Assembly (NCBI GenBank): GCA_036365455.1
Contig: JAWQUS010000017.1
Coordinates: forward strand, 5,952,001 to 6,016,000
From: Macrosoma leucophasiata
Taxonomy: Eukaryota > Arthropoda > Insecta > Lepidoptera > Hedylidae
Direction of reading: 5' to 3'
DNA: 64,000 nucleotides
Shown here: positions 11,051-20,789 of the stretch, piece by piece
How the letters are laid out: the number at the start of each line of letters is the position of its first letter
How positions within the stretch are numbered: position 1 is the stretch's first letter
Made by a program: the position numbers and the translations under genes
The notes under the pieces: model-generated
What the model was told of the DNA's origin: nothing
Database searches by the model: none
Seen by the model: the letters and a program-made list of their open reading frames with translations, nothing else

Positions 11051-11299
11051 CCAAAAATTGGTATGCAGACTATTTGTCACTAAGAAAAACAAGATAAAGT
11101 TAAAAAGTTTATGCAGAATTATCTCATTTGTAGACTAAATGAAAATAGTTAGGTATACTTAATGGTTTTGGATAACAATTGGAACTTGATTGGGACATTT
11201 CCGCGGGATCGTAAAATTTTGAATTATTTATAAAACGAAATCCACGTGGGCGAAGCCGCGGGCAACAGCTAGTAAAATAATAACATGATTTATTGATGA

Positions 11300-11555
11300 C
11301 TAGCTGTCCCAGAAAACTTCGTATTGCCTCACAATGAAATAATGTGTCCAAGGTTTGATAGATACGGACTATTTGTATGGGAAAATGAAATTGTGGTATT
11401 TACTATTTCCCTTCAATTTCTTCATATTTTCTTAACATTTAAACCTTCCCTGGACTTCCAAAAATCATTCAAAACCTAAATAAGCCAAATCGGTCCAGCC
11501 GTTCTTGAGTTTTATCAAGACTAACGAACAGCAATTGATTTTTATATATATACGA
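11300..11555 (-). mobile_element. Short Helitron
   Basis: On the minus strand the 3' end is ACAGCTAG (11303-11300) followed by T, and the 5' end is near TCGTATATATATAAAAATC (11555). The AACGGCTGGACCGATTTGG phrase is typical of small lepidopteran Helitrons. It lies about 27 bp from the 3' end of the preceding Helitron in opposite orientation. Confidence 0.6.
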
Positions 11556-11604
11556 GTAGGTAGTAGTGGGATCAAAAGTCTTAGGAATCGGCGTGCATGT
11601 ATGA

Positions 11605-11710
11605 AGAGAATGATGAAGGTAGACGAGGCACGAGAGGTTTGTCAGAACCGGGATGTCTGGCGCTCTACACTCTCTGCCTACCCCGTTAGGGACCTGGCGT
11701 GAAGAAACAT
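11605..11710 (+). pseudogene. RTE-like LINE, last residues and 3' tail
   Basis: MMKVDEAREVCQNRDVWRST, then a frame change, then the tail CTGCCTACCCCGTTAGGG and ACCTGGCGTGAAG. The EAREVCQDR...W motif immediately before CTGCCTACCCC and GGCGTGA is the well-known end of RTE-type LINE ORFs in Lepidoptera. Nearly the same sequence occurs at 48745-48850. Confidence 0.75.
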
Positions 11711-11754
11711 ACATACGAGTAGGTATCTACTCGTTACACACCATACACTTCTAA

Positions 11755-11830
11755 TGTCGCGCCTCGAGGACGCAGGCACCACCGGATTACCTATCTATCT
11801 GTCGCTAAATGGTAGTGTTTAGCATTTTTG
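11755..11830 (+). mobile_element. Family A fragment
   Basis: GCAGGCACCACCGGATTACC through GTCGCTAAATGGTAGTG to TTTAGCA; both ends are lost. Confidence 0.7.
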
Positions 11831-12019
11831 TTTTCTAGTTTGACGGTAATATTTGGCAATATAGTTGTGCAATAACAGATGTCAGAATTTGATACCATCC
11901 ATTAAATCGCGTTATTGTATACAGTGTTGGAATGGATTGCCCGCCATTGTTCGATTGACTGACTGCACTGGTAGAGTATTCTCTTCCACTTGTGGGATTT
12001 TGAGGAACGTACCCATACT

Positions 12020-12318
12020 TCGTGTTTTTTTTATGTAATGGAAGTGGCAACCTACCGTGCAGTTCACATTGATGTTAAGTGATGACTGCAGCCTATAGAC
12101 ACTCACACGAAGACTAAGGTCAAAATGCAGATGCGTTACCTCTCCTGAGGCCTAAGATGTTATGCCTCTCTGCCGGAAATTACAGGGCCGTACATTACCA
12201 CCTGACCGGAACACGATAGTGCTGAACACAACCTACTATTTAGCGTCAAGTAAATTAATTAGGTAATGCGGTAGTGCCTACGCCCGCGAGCTCCGTCACT
12301 GGAGCTCTACCACCAGTA
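12020..12318 (-). mobile_element. Family A copy, full length
   Basis: Plus-strand poly-T and ATGTAATGGAAGTGGCAA at the left, CTCTACCACCAGTAAG at the right, all internal landmarks present. Confidence 0.85.
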
Positions 12319-12358
12319 AGCAGAAAGTGAATTGTGCAAAAGTATTGACTTTCAAAAT

Positions 12359-12530
12359 GACGACCCGGTTGGTCCAACGGTGTGAGATGACCGTTTGATT
12401 CGAAGGATCGCGGGTTCGATCCCCGCACCGGTACAAATATTTGTATGGCCTACAGATATTTGTTTCGGGTCTGGGTGTTAATGCATGTGTTGTTTGTATA
12501 CAACGGCACTCACGATACAAGTTTGTATGT
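12359..12530 (+). mobile_element. tRNA-derived SINE, second type
   Basis: Head with A-box-like GGTTGGTCCAACGGTGTGAG and a perfect B-box GGTTCGATCCC (12413-12423) within CGCGGGTTCGATCCCCGC. The body follows: TATTTGTATGGCC, TACAGATATTTGTTTCGGG, TCTGGGTGTT. The TCTGGGTGTT body is characteristic of a widespread lepidopteran SINE. A partial copy lies at 48085-48245. Confidence 0.8.
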
Positions 12531-12559
12531 ACTGTGGGGCGTAATTTTTTTTTTTATAC

Positions 12560-13060
12560 TCGTATGTTTTTTTAAATTTGTTTTAATATATTACGCTTAG
12601 TCACATGGTCGAGGGGTGTTTTTAGATTTTCATCACTACTTATAAAATCATACCCCTGAATTGTGAAAATACGTGAAAAGTGGAAGCAAATGCTACTGGT
12701 GGTCACCGAGAGGGAGTTTAAAAAAATTACAAAACCGGTCACATAGTATGGGTACGTTCGCCTACGCCCCGACGCCGTTTGCAAAGAGACAAAAATAGTC
12801 AAATACTTAAATGATCGGATAAAAGCGATTTAGTTAGGCGATCAAGCCATATATTGAAGTAAAGATCTAAATACCCAAAGAATGGCAACGTATTCAAGTG
12901 ACCTTTTTAGCTCAGGTATACGCTGATTACCACAATGTGATCAGTACGTGTGGTTCATACTACTGAGTCCGGGTGTGTTTTGTCGTGCCAGAGCATACAT
13001 GACGGGTTTCATAATGTGCCGCAACACACGCGATACACTAATGGGAACACATTAAATTAT
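12560..13060. other. Unassigned sequence
   Basis: No recognised repeat or exon signal apart from the SINE tail at the left edge. Confidence 0.4.
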
Positions 13061-13066
13061 AAAGTA

Positions 13067-13213
13067 ACCCCCTTATTCATTAACTTACATTAGATCAGGT
13101 TTAGTAATCATTTGCTTTGTCTTTGTCAGTTGCATTGTCAAATGTGCAGGTTAGATAAATACAAAGGAGAGATTAGCAACACTTTAGCTAAAATACGTTT
13201 ATGAATAAGGAGG
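13067..13213. mobile_element. MITE with CCCCTTATTCAT ends and TA flanks
   Basis: Left end ACCCCCTTATTCATTAAC, right end GTTTATGAATAAGGAGG, flanked by TA at 13065-13066 and 13214-13215 as in Tc1/mariner-type insertions. The internal TTTGTCTTTGTCAGTTGCAT block also occurs, reversed, in the copy at 61469-61616. Confidence 0.8.
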
Positions 13214-13244
13214 TAACTCTTTATGGAAACAGAAATGGCTTCAG

Positions 13245-13318
13245 TTCAGGCTTGAACCCTCCACCACTGGAATCACTAGTTCAGTCGTTCTCCCAACTGA
13301 CCTATTGAAGTCTATACC
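13245..13318 (-). mobile_element. tRNA-like SINE head
   Basis: The minus strand reads CTTCAATAGGTCAGTTGGGA, then ACTGAACTAGTGATTCCAGT, then GGGTTCAAGCCTGAACTGAAG. The acceptor-like ends pair (CTTCAAT with ACTGAAG, one mismatch). The anticodon arm lacks normal tRNA geometry and related copies sit in SINEs, so it is treated as a SINE remnant. Confidence 0.6.
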
Positions 13319-13608
13319 CGATTCGTATTGTTACTTAATATTGAATTGCCTTGAGGCATTAACGACATCTACTGCCAACAATGCTAGGTATTTATTTCGA
13401 CAGTCAGGGAAGTTCGACAATCAGGTATGGATTTCTAAAGCTCGGTTGAGTTCATCCAACATTTCATAGTCGTAATAAACCTATGAAACTCTAAGCGTTC
13501 TGGTGCGTCTGGATATATCCCGGCACTAAATTGTGAAACTGGTTACCCCAGGAGTACTTGTCACGTTTTTGACAATGACAAATGATAAAAAAATTGAGCA
13601 GAACTTAC

Positions 13609-13757
13609 CGGAGCCACTGGCAAATAGAAAGTCCCTGTGGAGGGAGGACGTCTTCAGATAGGGGTAAAACAGCTTGCTGCCGTCCAAGTACCAGACGCGC
13701 CGACTGTTGACAAACACTATCTTAAGCATGCTGTCGATTATACAGATTGATTTGAAA
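13609..13757 (-). CDS. Candidate coding exon of unidentified host gene
   Basis: The minus strand has one open frame with protein-like codon choice (mostly G or C third positions in the second half, against an AT-rich background). It reads SICIIDSMLKIVFVNSRRVW and then YLDGSKLFYPYLKTSSLHRD, ending LFASGSG directly before a consensus splice donor, CCG|GTAAGT (GT at 13608-13607). A possible acceptor is CAG at 13760-13758. However, the same frame stays open to 13831, where a family A copy begins, so the exon may be longer and interrupted by that insertion. An internal ATG (MLKIVF) with A at -3 could be a start if an upstream exon is non-coding. No domain is recognised; a beta-propeller strand (FASGSG) is only a guess. 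It could also be a transposon remnant. The splice-donor edge at 22574 on the same strand could be an upstream exon of the same gene. Confidence 0.5.
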
Positions 13758-13831
13758 CTGCTGATCTTTCTCACGGGAGGTGAAACCAGCATCAAATTAT
13801 CACCAGTCATATGAGGGTCAGAAATAAGAAT

Positions 13832-13997
13832 GACCCTGTAATTTTCGACACAGAGGCATAACACCTTAGTCCTCAAGAGTGGTAACGCATCTGCATTTTG
13901 ACTTTGGTCTTTGTGTGGGTGTCTATAGGCTGCAGTCATCACTTAACATCAATGTGAACTGCAAGCTTGATTGCCACATCCATTACATTTAAAAAAA
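13832..13997 (+). mobile_element. Family A copy, 5'-truncated
   Basis: Starts within the GGCCCTGTAATTTCCGGC landmark (here GACCCTGTAATTTTCGAC) and keeps the 3' tail CATTACATTTAAAAAAA. It abuts the candidate coding sequence on its left. Confidence 0.8.
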
Positions 13998-14353
13998 TTA
14001 AGTGGCCAACAACATCTATTTGCCATTATTTAATAGATCTCAAATCCTGAATTGTGCTGCCTTCGCACTCACAGCAATCAGACTATGTGATTTGAGTCAA
14101 TGACTTATTTCTTGGAAATCTTCAGTCGTAAATAGCTCATCAATTAAGATGGGTATTATGGGTTAGGTCGGTTACTCCTAATTAATTAATTTATTTACAA
14201 AGCATGATAGACAAAACAGTTCAGGATCCGAACTTTGACCTCTTGTTGCGATCCTATCTATCAAATTCGCACGGTTTTGTTTTGTTCGTTAATTCGACAA
14301 AACTCCTTACTACCAAATATTATATAGGTAATGTATAATTTAAAAATAATTTG

Positions 14354-14530
14354 TAACGTTACATCACGCTCGCAATTTCCGAAGGGGTAGGTTTATGCGA
14401 GCCTGACATCTCCGGGCCCTTTGCCAAACTCTGAGGTGCTGCTAAAATTTTACCAAAAAAGCAGAATAAAAGGATTTTAATGCGTTATATCTGATAGTCC
14501 CCTGGAATCGAATCCAACACAACAGCATAA
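14354..14530 (-). mobile_element. tRNA-derived SINE, degraded
   Basis: ACATCACGCTCGCAATTTCC, GCGAGCCTGACATCTCCGGG, CTCTGAGGTGCTG and CCCCTGGAATCGAATCC match, in order, the body and B-box of the SINE at 2475-2780. The A-box side is missing. Confidence 0.7.
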
Positions 14531-14539
14531 GAATTATAA

Positions 14540-15640
14540 AATTGGTACAGTAGTTTATTAGCCAAGTTCATATAAAAATGCAAATGAATTCTCTGAATAA
14601 ATTTACTATACTTAGATAAGATTAAGTGTTTTTACCATGGAAGAACAAAGTATTTTCCAATCGACATCTCCATTCGAAACAATGACTCTCATAGTGTGAA
14701 GTAAGAATTTAGTGGATTAAATTGGAATTTTTATCTTTTCTGATTGAATAACAAGTCTTGAGTAAACCAATAAAACAATTCTTGAGTCCTCAAATAACTC
14801 ACAAATCGAGGTCATAGTTTATTTGATTAGCAGCAATAAAATTTGAAATACTGTCAAGTACGAGTCGGACTTGCAAAATTAAAATTTATCTTCGATAACT
14901 CTAATTACACAGTAAAATAAATTTAACCTTAAAGGTTACAATTTCAAAAAACTTTGAGTATTTTCAACATATTTTTCTTGCCATTCATCTTTTTATGAAT
15001 GACGACTGACGTAATACATTAAACTACCCGCAATGGTCTAAATATACAGCTTAGTGACTTGTGTCTAAGAAGTTGGGTGCAAAATATGTCGGAACTCTAT
15101 AACAATAGTTTTAAAGAACAATTATTAACATTTTAATAATTTTATGAGGTGGTCAAGGATACGGAATCATTTGGAATTTACGCTACATTACCAATTTTCG
15201 GAATGTCATGGTTGGCGCCTACGATTTTGAACAAAGAAGTATTAAGTTATTCATTTAGAGGTCAAACTAATAAAGACCAGATGATCATAATCAATATAAA
15301 TATATTTTTACACTGACTAAGAAAACAGTACTTAAAGATAAATATAAAACAAAAATATGAAATTGCAATTATACTGAGATTTAATGGCAAAATTTTATTT
15401 CATCCCTTTATTTAAAGGGTTGTAGAGCAAACGTAAAAAGAACGTTGTGCCTTTGCGCGTCACGTAGCTCGTCTTGGCGGGGCCACTGCCGTGCCCCCAG
15501 ATAACAAGATGAATAAGCTATAACAGGGGCCAAAACTATCACTTAAAGCAGTTGAATCTCTAAAAAAAAAAGTAGTAAAGTACGAGTAGTTACTGTCAAC
15601 GTATCTTGATGAAATTCTTTTGGCGCCATTTTGAAGAACT
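14540..15640. other. AT-rich stretch with little identifiable content
   Basis: No coding signal. AGTACGAGTCGGACTTGC near 14858 is a scrap of the GGTTCCGTACC repeat family. A GC-richer patch at 15440-15500 (GGGGCCACTGCCGTGCCCCC) forms a small inverted repeat of unknown origin. Confidence 0.5.
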
Positions 15641-15654
15641 TCATATTGTGGCGC

Positions 15655-15755
15655 CCTTTTTATTTATTTATTTCATCTCCCAAGCACAACAAAAGTACAT
15701 GAGGCGGACTTAATGCTAGGTAGCATTCTCTACCAGTCAACCTTAACTGCGTAGA
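15655..15755 (-). mobile_element. LINE 3' end fragment
   Basis: On the minus strand: GTTGACTGGTAGAGAATGC, then TTAAGTCCGCCTCATGTAC, then a T-rich and A-rich end. I recognise the GTTGACTGG...AAGTCCGCC motif as a widespread lepidopteran LINE 3' region, related in layout to those at 697-816 and 32195-32300. Confidence 0.65.
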
Positions 15756-15782
15756 TGTTTTAGACAACCCTTTTTGTGTTAC

Positions 15783-15846
15783 CCTACGGACCATTGAATG
15801 GCGCTACTATATACCCATAAAATAGCGCCATTCAAAGGTCCGTAGG
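15783..15846. mobile_element. Small palindromic MITE
   Basis: CCTACGGACCATTGAATGGC continuing to GCTA (15783-15806) is mirrored by the arm at 15823-15846, with one mismatch and a 16-bp loop. It is followed by two GACAGAGGTAG-like direct repeats. Confidence 0.75.
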
Positions 15847-16250
15847 ACAGAGGTAGGACAGAGGTTCCTCCAAAAATGGGGTAAAAATAACGAACAGGCA
15901 ACGCACAACTAAAATTAAAAGAAATAGGAGTACCTACCTACTTGTAAAAGTTCATACTGTTGCGTAGGAATGCACTATGCAATGAGTTTTTGGAGTTCTT
16001 TCTAAGGGATGAATTTATCGTCAATCATGCTTCATTTGTATTTTAATGTGAAGCCGACCAAAGTTCATAGCAACTTTCGACACGACAGAATTGTGAAGAA
16101 AAAATATCAAGATTTTTATGATATCATTATGATTCAAAATTATACTACTAATTGATCATTGATAGTCATAAAATTAGTATTTAATGGCTCTTTATTTTTA
16201 TGTTAGTAATAATCATAATTATCTTTTATATTTTTGCTATTTATAGTTGA

Positions 16251-16285
16251 CTAGCTTTTGGTCGCGGCTTCGCTTTTCTAGTAGG
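16251..16285 (-). mobile_element. Helitron 3' terminus remnant
   Basis: CTAG at 16251-16254 (preceded by A, so T on the minus strand), then CTTTTGGTCGCGGCTTCGC, which matches the terminal hairpin region of the other Helitrons. The rest of the element cannot be traced. Confidence 0.5.
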
Positions 16286-16289
16286 CTGT

Positions 16290-17280
16290 TTTGTATTTTC
16301 TCCTTGATTTTTTTTTCAACATTAGTCGTTAAGTTTACTTTGCAGATTAAATATTAACATCAAGACGTCATTACATAAAACCCTTAACTGTTTAACCCAT
16401 AATAATATGATATTGTACCTATAGAACTACGGATATAAAAGGAAATTAAAAGGAAAGCTGTCACAATAAGTAGGCTTCAAAAGTTTACGAGAAATACTCG
16501 ACCAACTGAAACAATGTACCCGGAGACACGTAATCTAACATAGCATAGCCCGACACGCGCTTGTCCGATTTCTTTATTTTGTTACTTAATAACATAATTT
16601 GAAAGCCAAAGTTTTGTTAATTGAGCGTTACATGTCTATTGATCACCTTAAATTTTTCTATCGCCTGAGGTACTTTTCTCTAAAATTGTCGGCTGATGAG
16701 CTATTAGACATCAGCTATTGATGGGTTAATAAAATTATTAAGGACAGAATAAGGTCATGGATATTTTTTAATTTATTATATTTAGATTAACATGACCTTT
16801 TTTATTAGTAGAGTGTATCCCGCTTCTTTTCGTACATCCAGAAATAAATAATAAATGTCCAAGGAGAAACTTGGAAAATAGGTTCTCAAATTTGACATTG
16901 TTAATAGAAAGATTAAGGGGTACCTAAGATTGTGTTTCCATTATAAATTTAAAGAAGAGCTTCTTTAATATTAACAAATTTTTATTGATTACGTAGTTTT
17001 AACTTACAAACTTTATGGTTACGTATGAATTGAAAATGAATATCGTATCAAAATCAAATTATGTAACTAGTCTTTATACAAAGGCTTTACCTTTAAATAA
17101 ACACGTACGCAACATACTTTCATTTTCAGTCAACATTCGTTCATGATCTATGTATTTATATCAGGTATCAAACTTTTTGATTCTTGTTAGTGACGAATTT
17201 AAAACAACAATTTTCTTTCAGTTGCACGTTTTAAATTGCAGATTCTGAGGTCACACTTGGAAATCTCATTGGAAAAACAA
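16290..17280. other. AT-rich stretch, nothing recognised
   Basis: No repeat family, exon or RNA signal that I can support. Confidence 0.5.
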
Positions 17281-17284
17281 ACAT

Positions 17285-17345
17285 CACTTACCCGAGCACC
17301 GAATCCGGGATCTCAACCCCATTGGTCCGCTACCACCAATACACA
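17285..17345 (-). mobile_element. Degraded tRNA-like SINE head
   Basis: On the minus strand TTGGTGGTAGCGGACCAATG precedes GATCCCGGATTCGGTGCTCG, a recognisable A-box/B-box pair with several substitutions. Confidence 0.45.
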
Positions 17346-17654
17346 AAAGCAGTTAATCTAATGATAACGCTCTAAATCAATATTGTCACCATAATGGCCA
17401 ATGCTTAAGTCCATTTGTAGTCCCCTAAAAAGGTCACATGATTGGATGTTATTGAATATTAAATAATGACGTTTTCAGTTGCAAATTATTGAACCCAGAT
17501 TGAATAAGCCGCTTCCTTATTATAGCGCAGTTGGTGACCGACTAGGCGCTAGTGCTGTTTGATAACGACTCAGGACTTGAACTATTTATTTTTCGCAATA
17601 ACACATGCGAGTAAACTTTAGAAATAAAAAAAATAAAGAAAAAAACGGTAAGAA

Positions 17655-17773
17655 ACATTTGACTTCGGACAGGAATCGAACCTGCGACCTCAGGATAACC
17701 AGTCCAGCCGCTTTACCACTAAGCTACCGAAGACCGTTGGGACTTTGGCGCTACCGAGGTCCCAACGGTCTTC
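17655..17773 (-). mobile_element. tRNA-derived SINE head with inverted duplication of its 5' side
   Basis: The minus strand has TTCGGTAGCTTAGTGGTAAA, CCTGAGGTCGCAGGTTCGAT, then TCCTGTCCGAAGTCAAATG. The acceptor-like arms pair (CTTCGG with CCGAAG). Immediately upstream GAAGACCGTTGGGAC (17729-17743) is perfectly repeated in inverted form at 17759-17773, a 15-bp stem with a 15-nt loop. A 3' half of the same family lies at 35875-35945. Confidence 0.7.
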
Positions 17774-17863
17774 GTTTCCGTTTTTTTCTTTAATTTCTTT
17801 AGACTCAGGGCTTGTGAATATATTTAACAAATAATGTTTTTTTAATCAATGAAGGTGGTAAAC

Positions 17864-18510
17864 AAATAGGGTTACATAAGGTATGTGGTATAAAAATGTT
17901 TATTGGACGTATTTAGACGGCACGTCTCGAGATGACCATGGTATTTCATCGAGCAGACAGCGATATTAATATTTAAGCAACTGCGTAAGATAAGATCCTT
18001 TTGGATCCGAACTGGGTTAGAGCGATGCTCCAATCTTTGGTAGAGCTCCAGTGACGGAGCTCGCGGGCGTAGGCACCACCGCATTACCTAATATACTTGC
18101 CGCTAAATGGTAGTGTTCAGCACTATCGTGTTCCGGTCAGGTGGTAATGTACGGCACTGTAATTTCCGGCACAGAGGCATAACACCTTAGGCCTCAGGAG
18201 TGGCAACGCATCTGCCTTTTGACCTTGGTCTTTGTGTGGGTGTCTATAGGCTGCAGTCATCACTTAACATCAATGTGAACTGCATGCTTGTTTGCCACTT
18301 CCATAACATTAAAAAAAAAAAAAAAAAATCTGTTTCGTAGGGTAAGACATCGGTAGGACATGTAACTTTGAACGCCAGTTGAGCTTCTACACGTATGTGG
18401 TTACGTACTTTTACGTATATTATTATGGAGTTAAGTTAGTTGCTTATGGTAGAGCCAAGTCCACCTCACCCTATTTTTTTACTATTGAGAAACAAAGTCA
18501 TGACGTAAAG
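17864..18510 (+). repeat. Tandem duplication copy 1, split by family A
   Basis: GGTTACATAAGGTATGTGG opens the unit. GGATCCGAACTGGGTTAGAG aligns with GGGACCGAATTGAGTTAAGG of copy 2. After the family A insertion (18037-18328) it resumes with GTAGGGTAAGACATCGGTAG and TGGTAGAGCCAAGTCCAC. Confidence 0.7.
18037..18328 (+). mobile_element. Family A copy with 18-nt poly-A tail
   Basis: Full length apart from the first bases (starts TTGGTAGAGCTCCAGTGACG). The tail is an uninterrupted run of A, the longest of any copy, suggesting a relatively young insertion. AATCT occurs at both junctions, a plausible target duplication. Confidence 0.85.
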
Positions 18511-18534
18511 CTAAAGTGAATATTATCGTTTAAT

Positions 18535-18830
18535 GGTTACATAAGGTATGCGGAAAAACTTTTTTTATGGGACGTAGTTATACAGTATGGTCGTTGTCTA
18601 ACATCTTTCTGCCTAAAATGTTCTTGGGACCGAATTGAGTTAAGGCGATGTTTGCGGTCTGTTGGGGAAAGTAACATAACGATAGGACCTACAATTTTAA
18701 AAGGCAAATACTATGTAACCAAGTATGCAGTGTAGGTACGCATTTTTTACATAGGTATTATGGCGTTGAATCAGTAACTAATAGTAGAGCCAAGAGTACA
18801 CTACTTTTTGACTCTACAATAAGTAACGTT
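18535..18830 (+). repeat. Tandem duplication copy 2
   Basis: GGTTACATAAGGTATGCGG, GGGACCGAATTGAGTTAAGG, GATAGGACCTACAATTTTAA and AGTAGAGCCAAGAGTACAC match copy 1 in order, without the SINE. Confidence 0.7.
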
Positions 18831-19182
18831 AATTAATTACTTATTATAGAGCATTTTCGTATTTTATTCTTTATATAAATTGATTACTGTGTTAATTTAT
18901 TTGATATGTATTAAAATGAATTACTCAGTATTTTTGTTTGTATCGACATAATTAAGTGACCTGAGATAGTGACTTACTTACTAATGTTAAAAGAGTCGGA
19001 TATTAAAATTGTATAAAAATATTGAAGGATATTTTTTTATAAACTTTATTCGTGTTTTTTACAAAAAATACAAGTTAGGTAGATTTTTACGATTCATACG
19101 CCGTCAAGCTCCCCCCTTATATTTGATTTGTTTGCAAAGTTTGTTGCGTGAAATAATCAACATATTTATAAAAATATGCTTT

Positions 19183-19236
19183 AGAGCAGTGATTCCCAAA
19201 GTGGTCTATATGGACCACTTCAGGAATCTCTGCTCT
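19183..19236. repeat. Hairpin resembling a hAT terminus
   Basis: AGAGCAGTGATTCCCAAAGT pairs with a complementary arm ending AGGAATCTCTGCTCT, with minor mismatches, around GGTCTATATGGACC. CAGTGATTCCCAAAGTGG is a familiar hAT-type terminal sequence. No matching distal end was found. Confidence 0.6.
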
Positions 19237-19879
19237 ACCGACCCCCTGGGGTCTATGAGAGACTAGATGGGGTCTACGAATATACGTAAATTGAAATGGG
19301 ATATATGGGAAAGTGATATAAGTGTTAGCAAGGGAGTCCACCGAAACCAGAAAAAAATTGAAAAGGGGTCTACAAGAATGATGACTGTTTTAATTTTAAC
19401 TTTATAGTTATTATCTATCTCTACTAAACTCTTTGGTGTGAAAATATATAAATAGTAGTACGTTAAGTTATTTGTACTTTATTAAGCACACATCTTTTGA
19501 CATGTCAGAAAATAAGACGTTTAATTAAAAAATCTAGTTAACAATTTGTGATCTGTGGCCCAGTTTTAAGTTGCAATTATTCTGTCACATATCACATTTT
19601 TCCAATATGCTTGCTCACCTCATTGGTACAGTATTACATAAATGAATAGCCGTGCTACGTAATAAATGCTAGTGGCCAGGTTCACAACATGAATTAGGAC
19701 TTATGGATAACTTCAGTAAGTAGTAGTAATCCATATATAGGAAGCCAGAAACAAATGGTTGCTAAACATAAAAACAAAGTGCATTAATCATAGCCATCAA
19801 CAATTAAAAAAAAGTAACGAATGCTCTTTTCAAATTCAAAATTCATATTCCCGTTCGAACGTTCCACGCTTAAGGCGCG

Positions 19880-20060
19880 TTCGGAAATGTAACTTCACGC
19901 CGCATCTTCCCGCAGTTTTAGAAAGGACTCAGTCCTCGGCGGCGCGCGGGGGGTGGCGGGAGGGGGTGGCAAGGAGCGCGCGGGACCTGCGCGATTTTTC
20001 ACTCAAGACCACGTGTTAACCACGTGCGTGGTACGAAACTTTTCGGCAAAAGTTTTTCTC
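19880..20060. promoter_or_regulatory. GC-rich block with two E-boxes one helical turn apart
   Basis: A GC-rich patch (19930-19990, G-rich on the plus strand) precedes CACGTG at 20010-20015 and CACGTG at 20021-20026, whose starts are 11 bp apart. CACGTG is the known site for bHLH and bHLH-PAS dimers such as CLOCK/CYCLE or Myc-type factors. Adjacent GCGTGG adds a bHLH-PAS half-site-like sequence. A TATA/initiator lies 670 bp downstream. Regulatory function is inferred. Confidence 0.4.
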
Positions 20061-20689
20061 AACCGCGAAATGTCTCGGAACCTGTTTCGACGTCACACGT
20101 TTTTTGGCGTATGTCGTGATATAATATCGTTTGCATGCGACACCATATGACGTGTTTTCCACGAGACGTTTTTGAAAAAAATATGCCATTCGTCGCATAA
20201 TATGGATTTAGTATCGGGCGGAAACGTGATGATGTATTCGGAATTTGTAACTTATGGATATTTAAATTTAAAAACATCGATTAGTTCCATATTTCGTAGT
20301 GATCATTAATATTGATTGATATGAGCCGTGTCTAACACTCATAAAATTTATTGATTATCGTCATCAGATTTCACCCATAGACAATTCCCTTGTTATTAAG
20401 GTAATAGTAATAAAATGCCGCTTTCTCAACACAATACTTCAAAACCAAACCGTTTTGCAATCAACATATCAACTAAACCGTGTCTAGAAAATTCTTAATT
20501 GAACTAATGAGAAGTAATTACAATTTTTATTGCGGCCATAATGATTACGATGCCTTAAAATAATAAAAGCAATTAGACATTGATGGGCGTAGCGGAGTTT
20601 TTATATTTGTCTCGCTCGCTCTTATAAAAGTCGGTGCGGGCGCGACTAGTGAGGCGAATGGACTGATTAGATGTAATTGTTCGAACGGT

Positions 20690-20719
20690 TATAAAACTGG
20701 ATGTCAGACAGTATTCAGT
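20690..20719 (+). promoter_or_regulatory. Candidate core promoter: TATA box and initiator
   Basis: TATAAAA at 20690-20696 is followed by TTCAGTTTG, whose TCAGT (20715-20719) matches the arthropod initiator. The T of TATA to the A of TCAGT is 27 bp, slightly shorter than the usual 30. Another TATAAAA at about 20624 has no initiator. Together with the donor at 20772 this suggests a plus-strand start site. Confidence 0.45.
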
Positions 20720-20771
20720 TTGTCGTAAAATGGCGAGATGTTTTTAACGTCTCAGTTAAAAAGGAAAGGGA
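20717..20771 (+). other. Candidate short non-coding first exon
   Basis: From the initiator A to AAAGGGA|GTAAGT (GT at 20772-20773) is 55 nt. It contains one ATG (ATGGCGAGATGTTTTTAA), giving only a five-codon upstream frame, so it would be 5' untranslated sequence with the coding exons downstream. No downstream exon was identified. Confidence 0.35.
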
Positions 20772-20789
20772 GTAAGTAAATTCTTTGCG

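Larger units (their letters stand above)
10313..11272 (+). mobile_element. Nonautonomous Helitron with internal tandem repeats
   Basis: Starts TCTATACTAAGATTATAAAT and ends CTAG at 11269-11272 after the hairpin CGTGGGCGAAGCCGCG and the spacer GGCAACAG. This is the standard 3' terminus, shared with 36445-36623. It carries three diverged copies of a roughly 140-bp unit and an inserted SINE tail fragment at 10844-11050. No coding capacity. Confidence 0.8.

Noticed and set aside
19117..19341. Short genes around the hairpin at 19.2 kb
   Set aside because: Both strands are open across an inverted repeat; no support.
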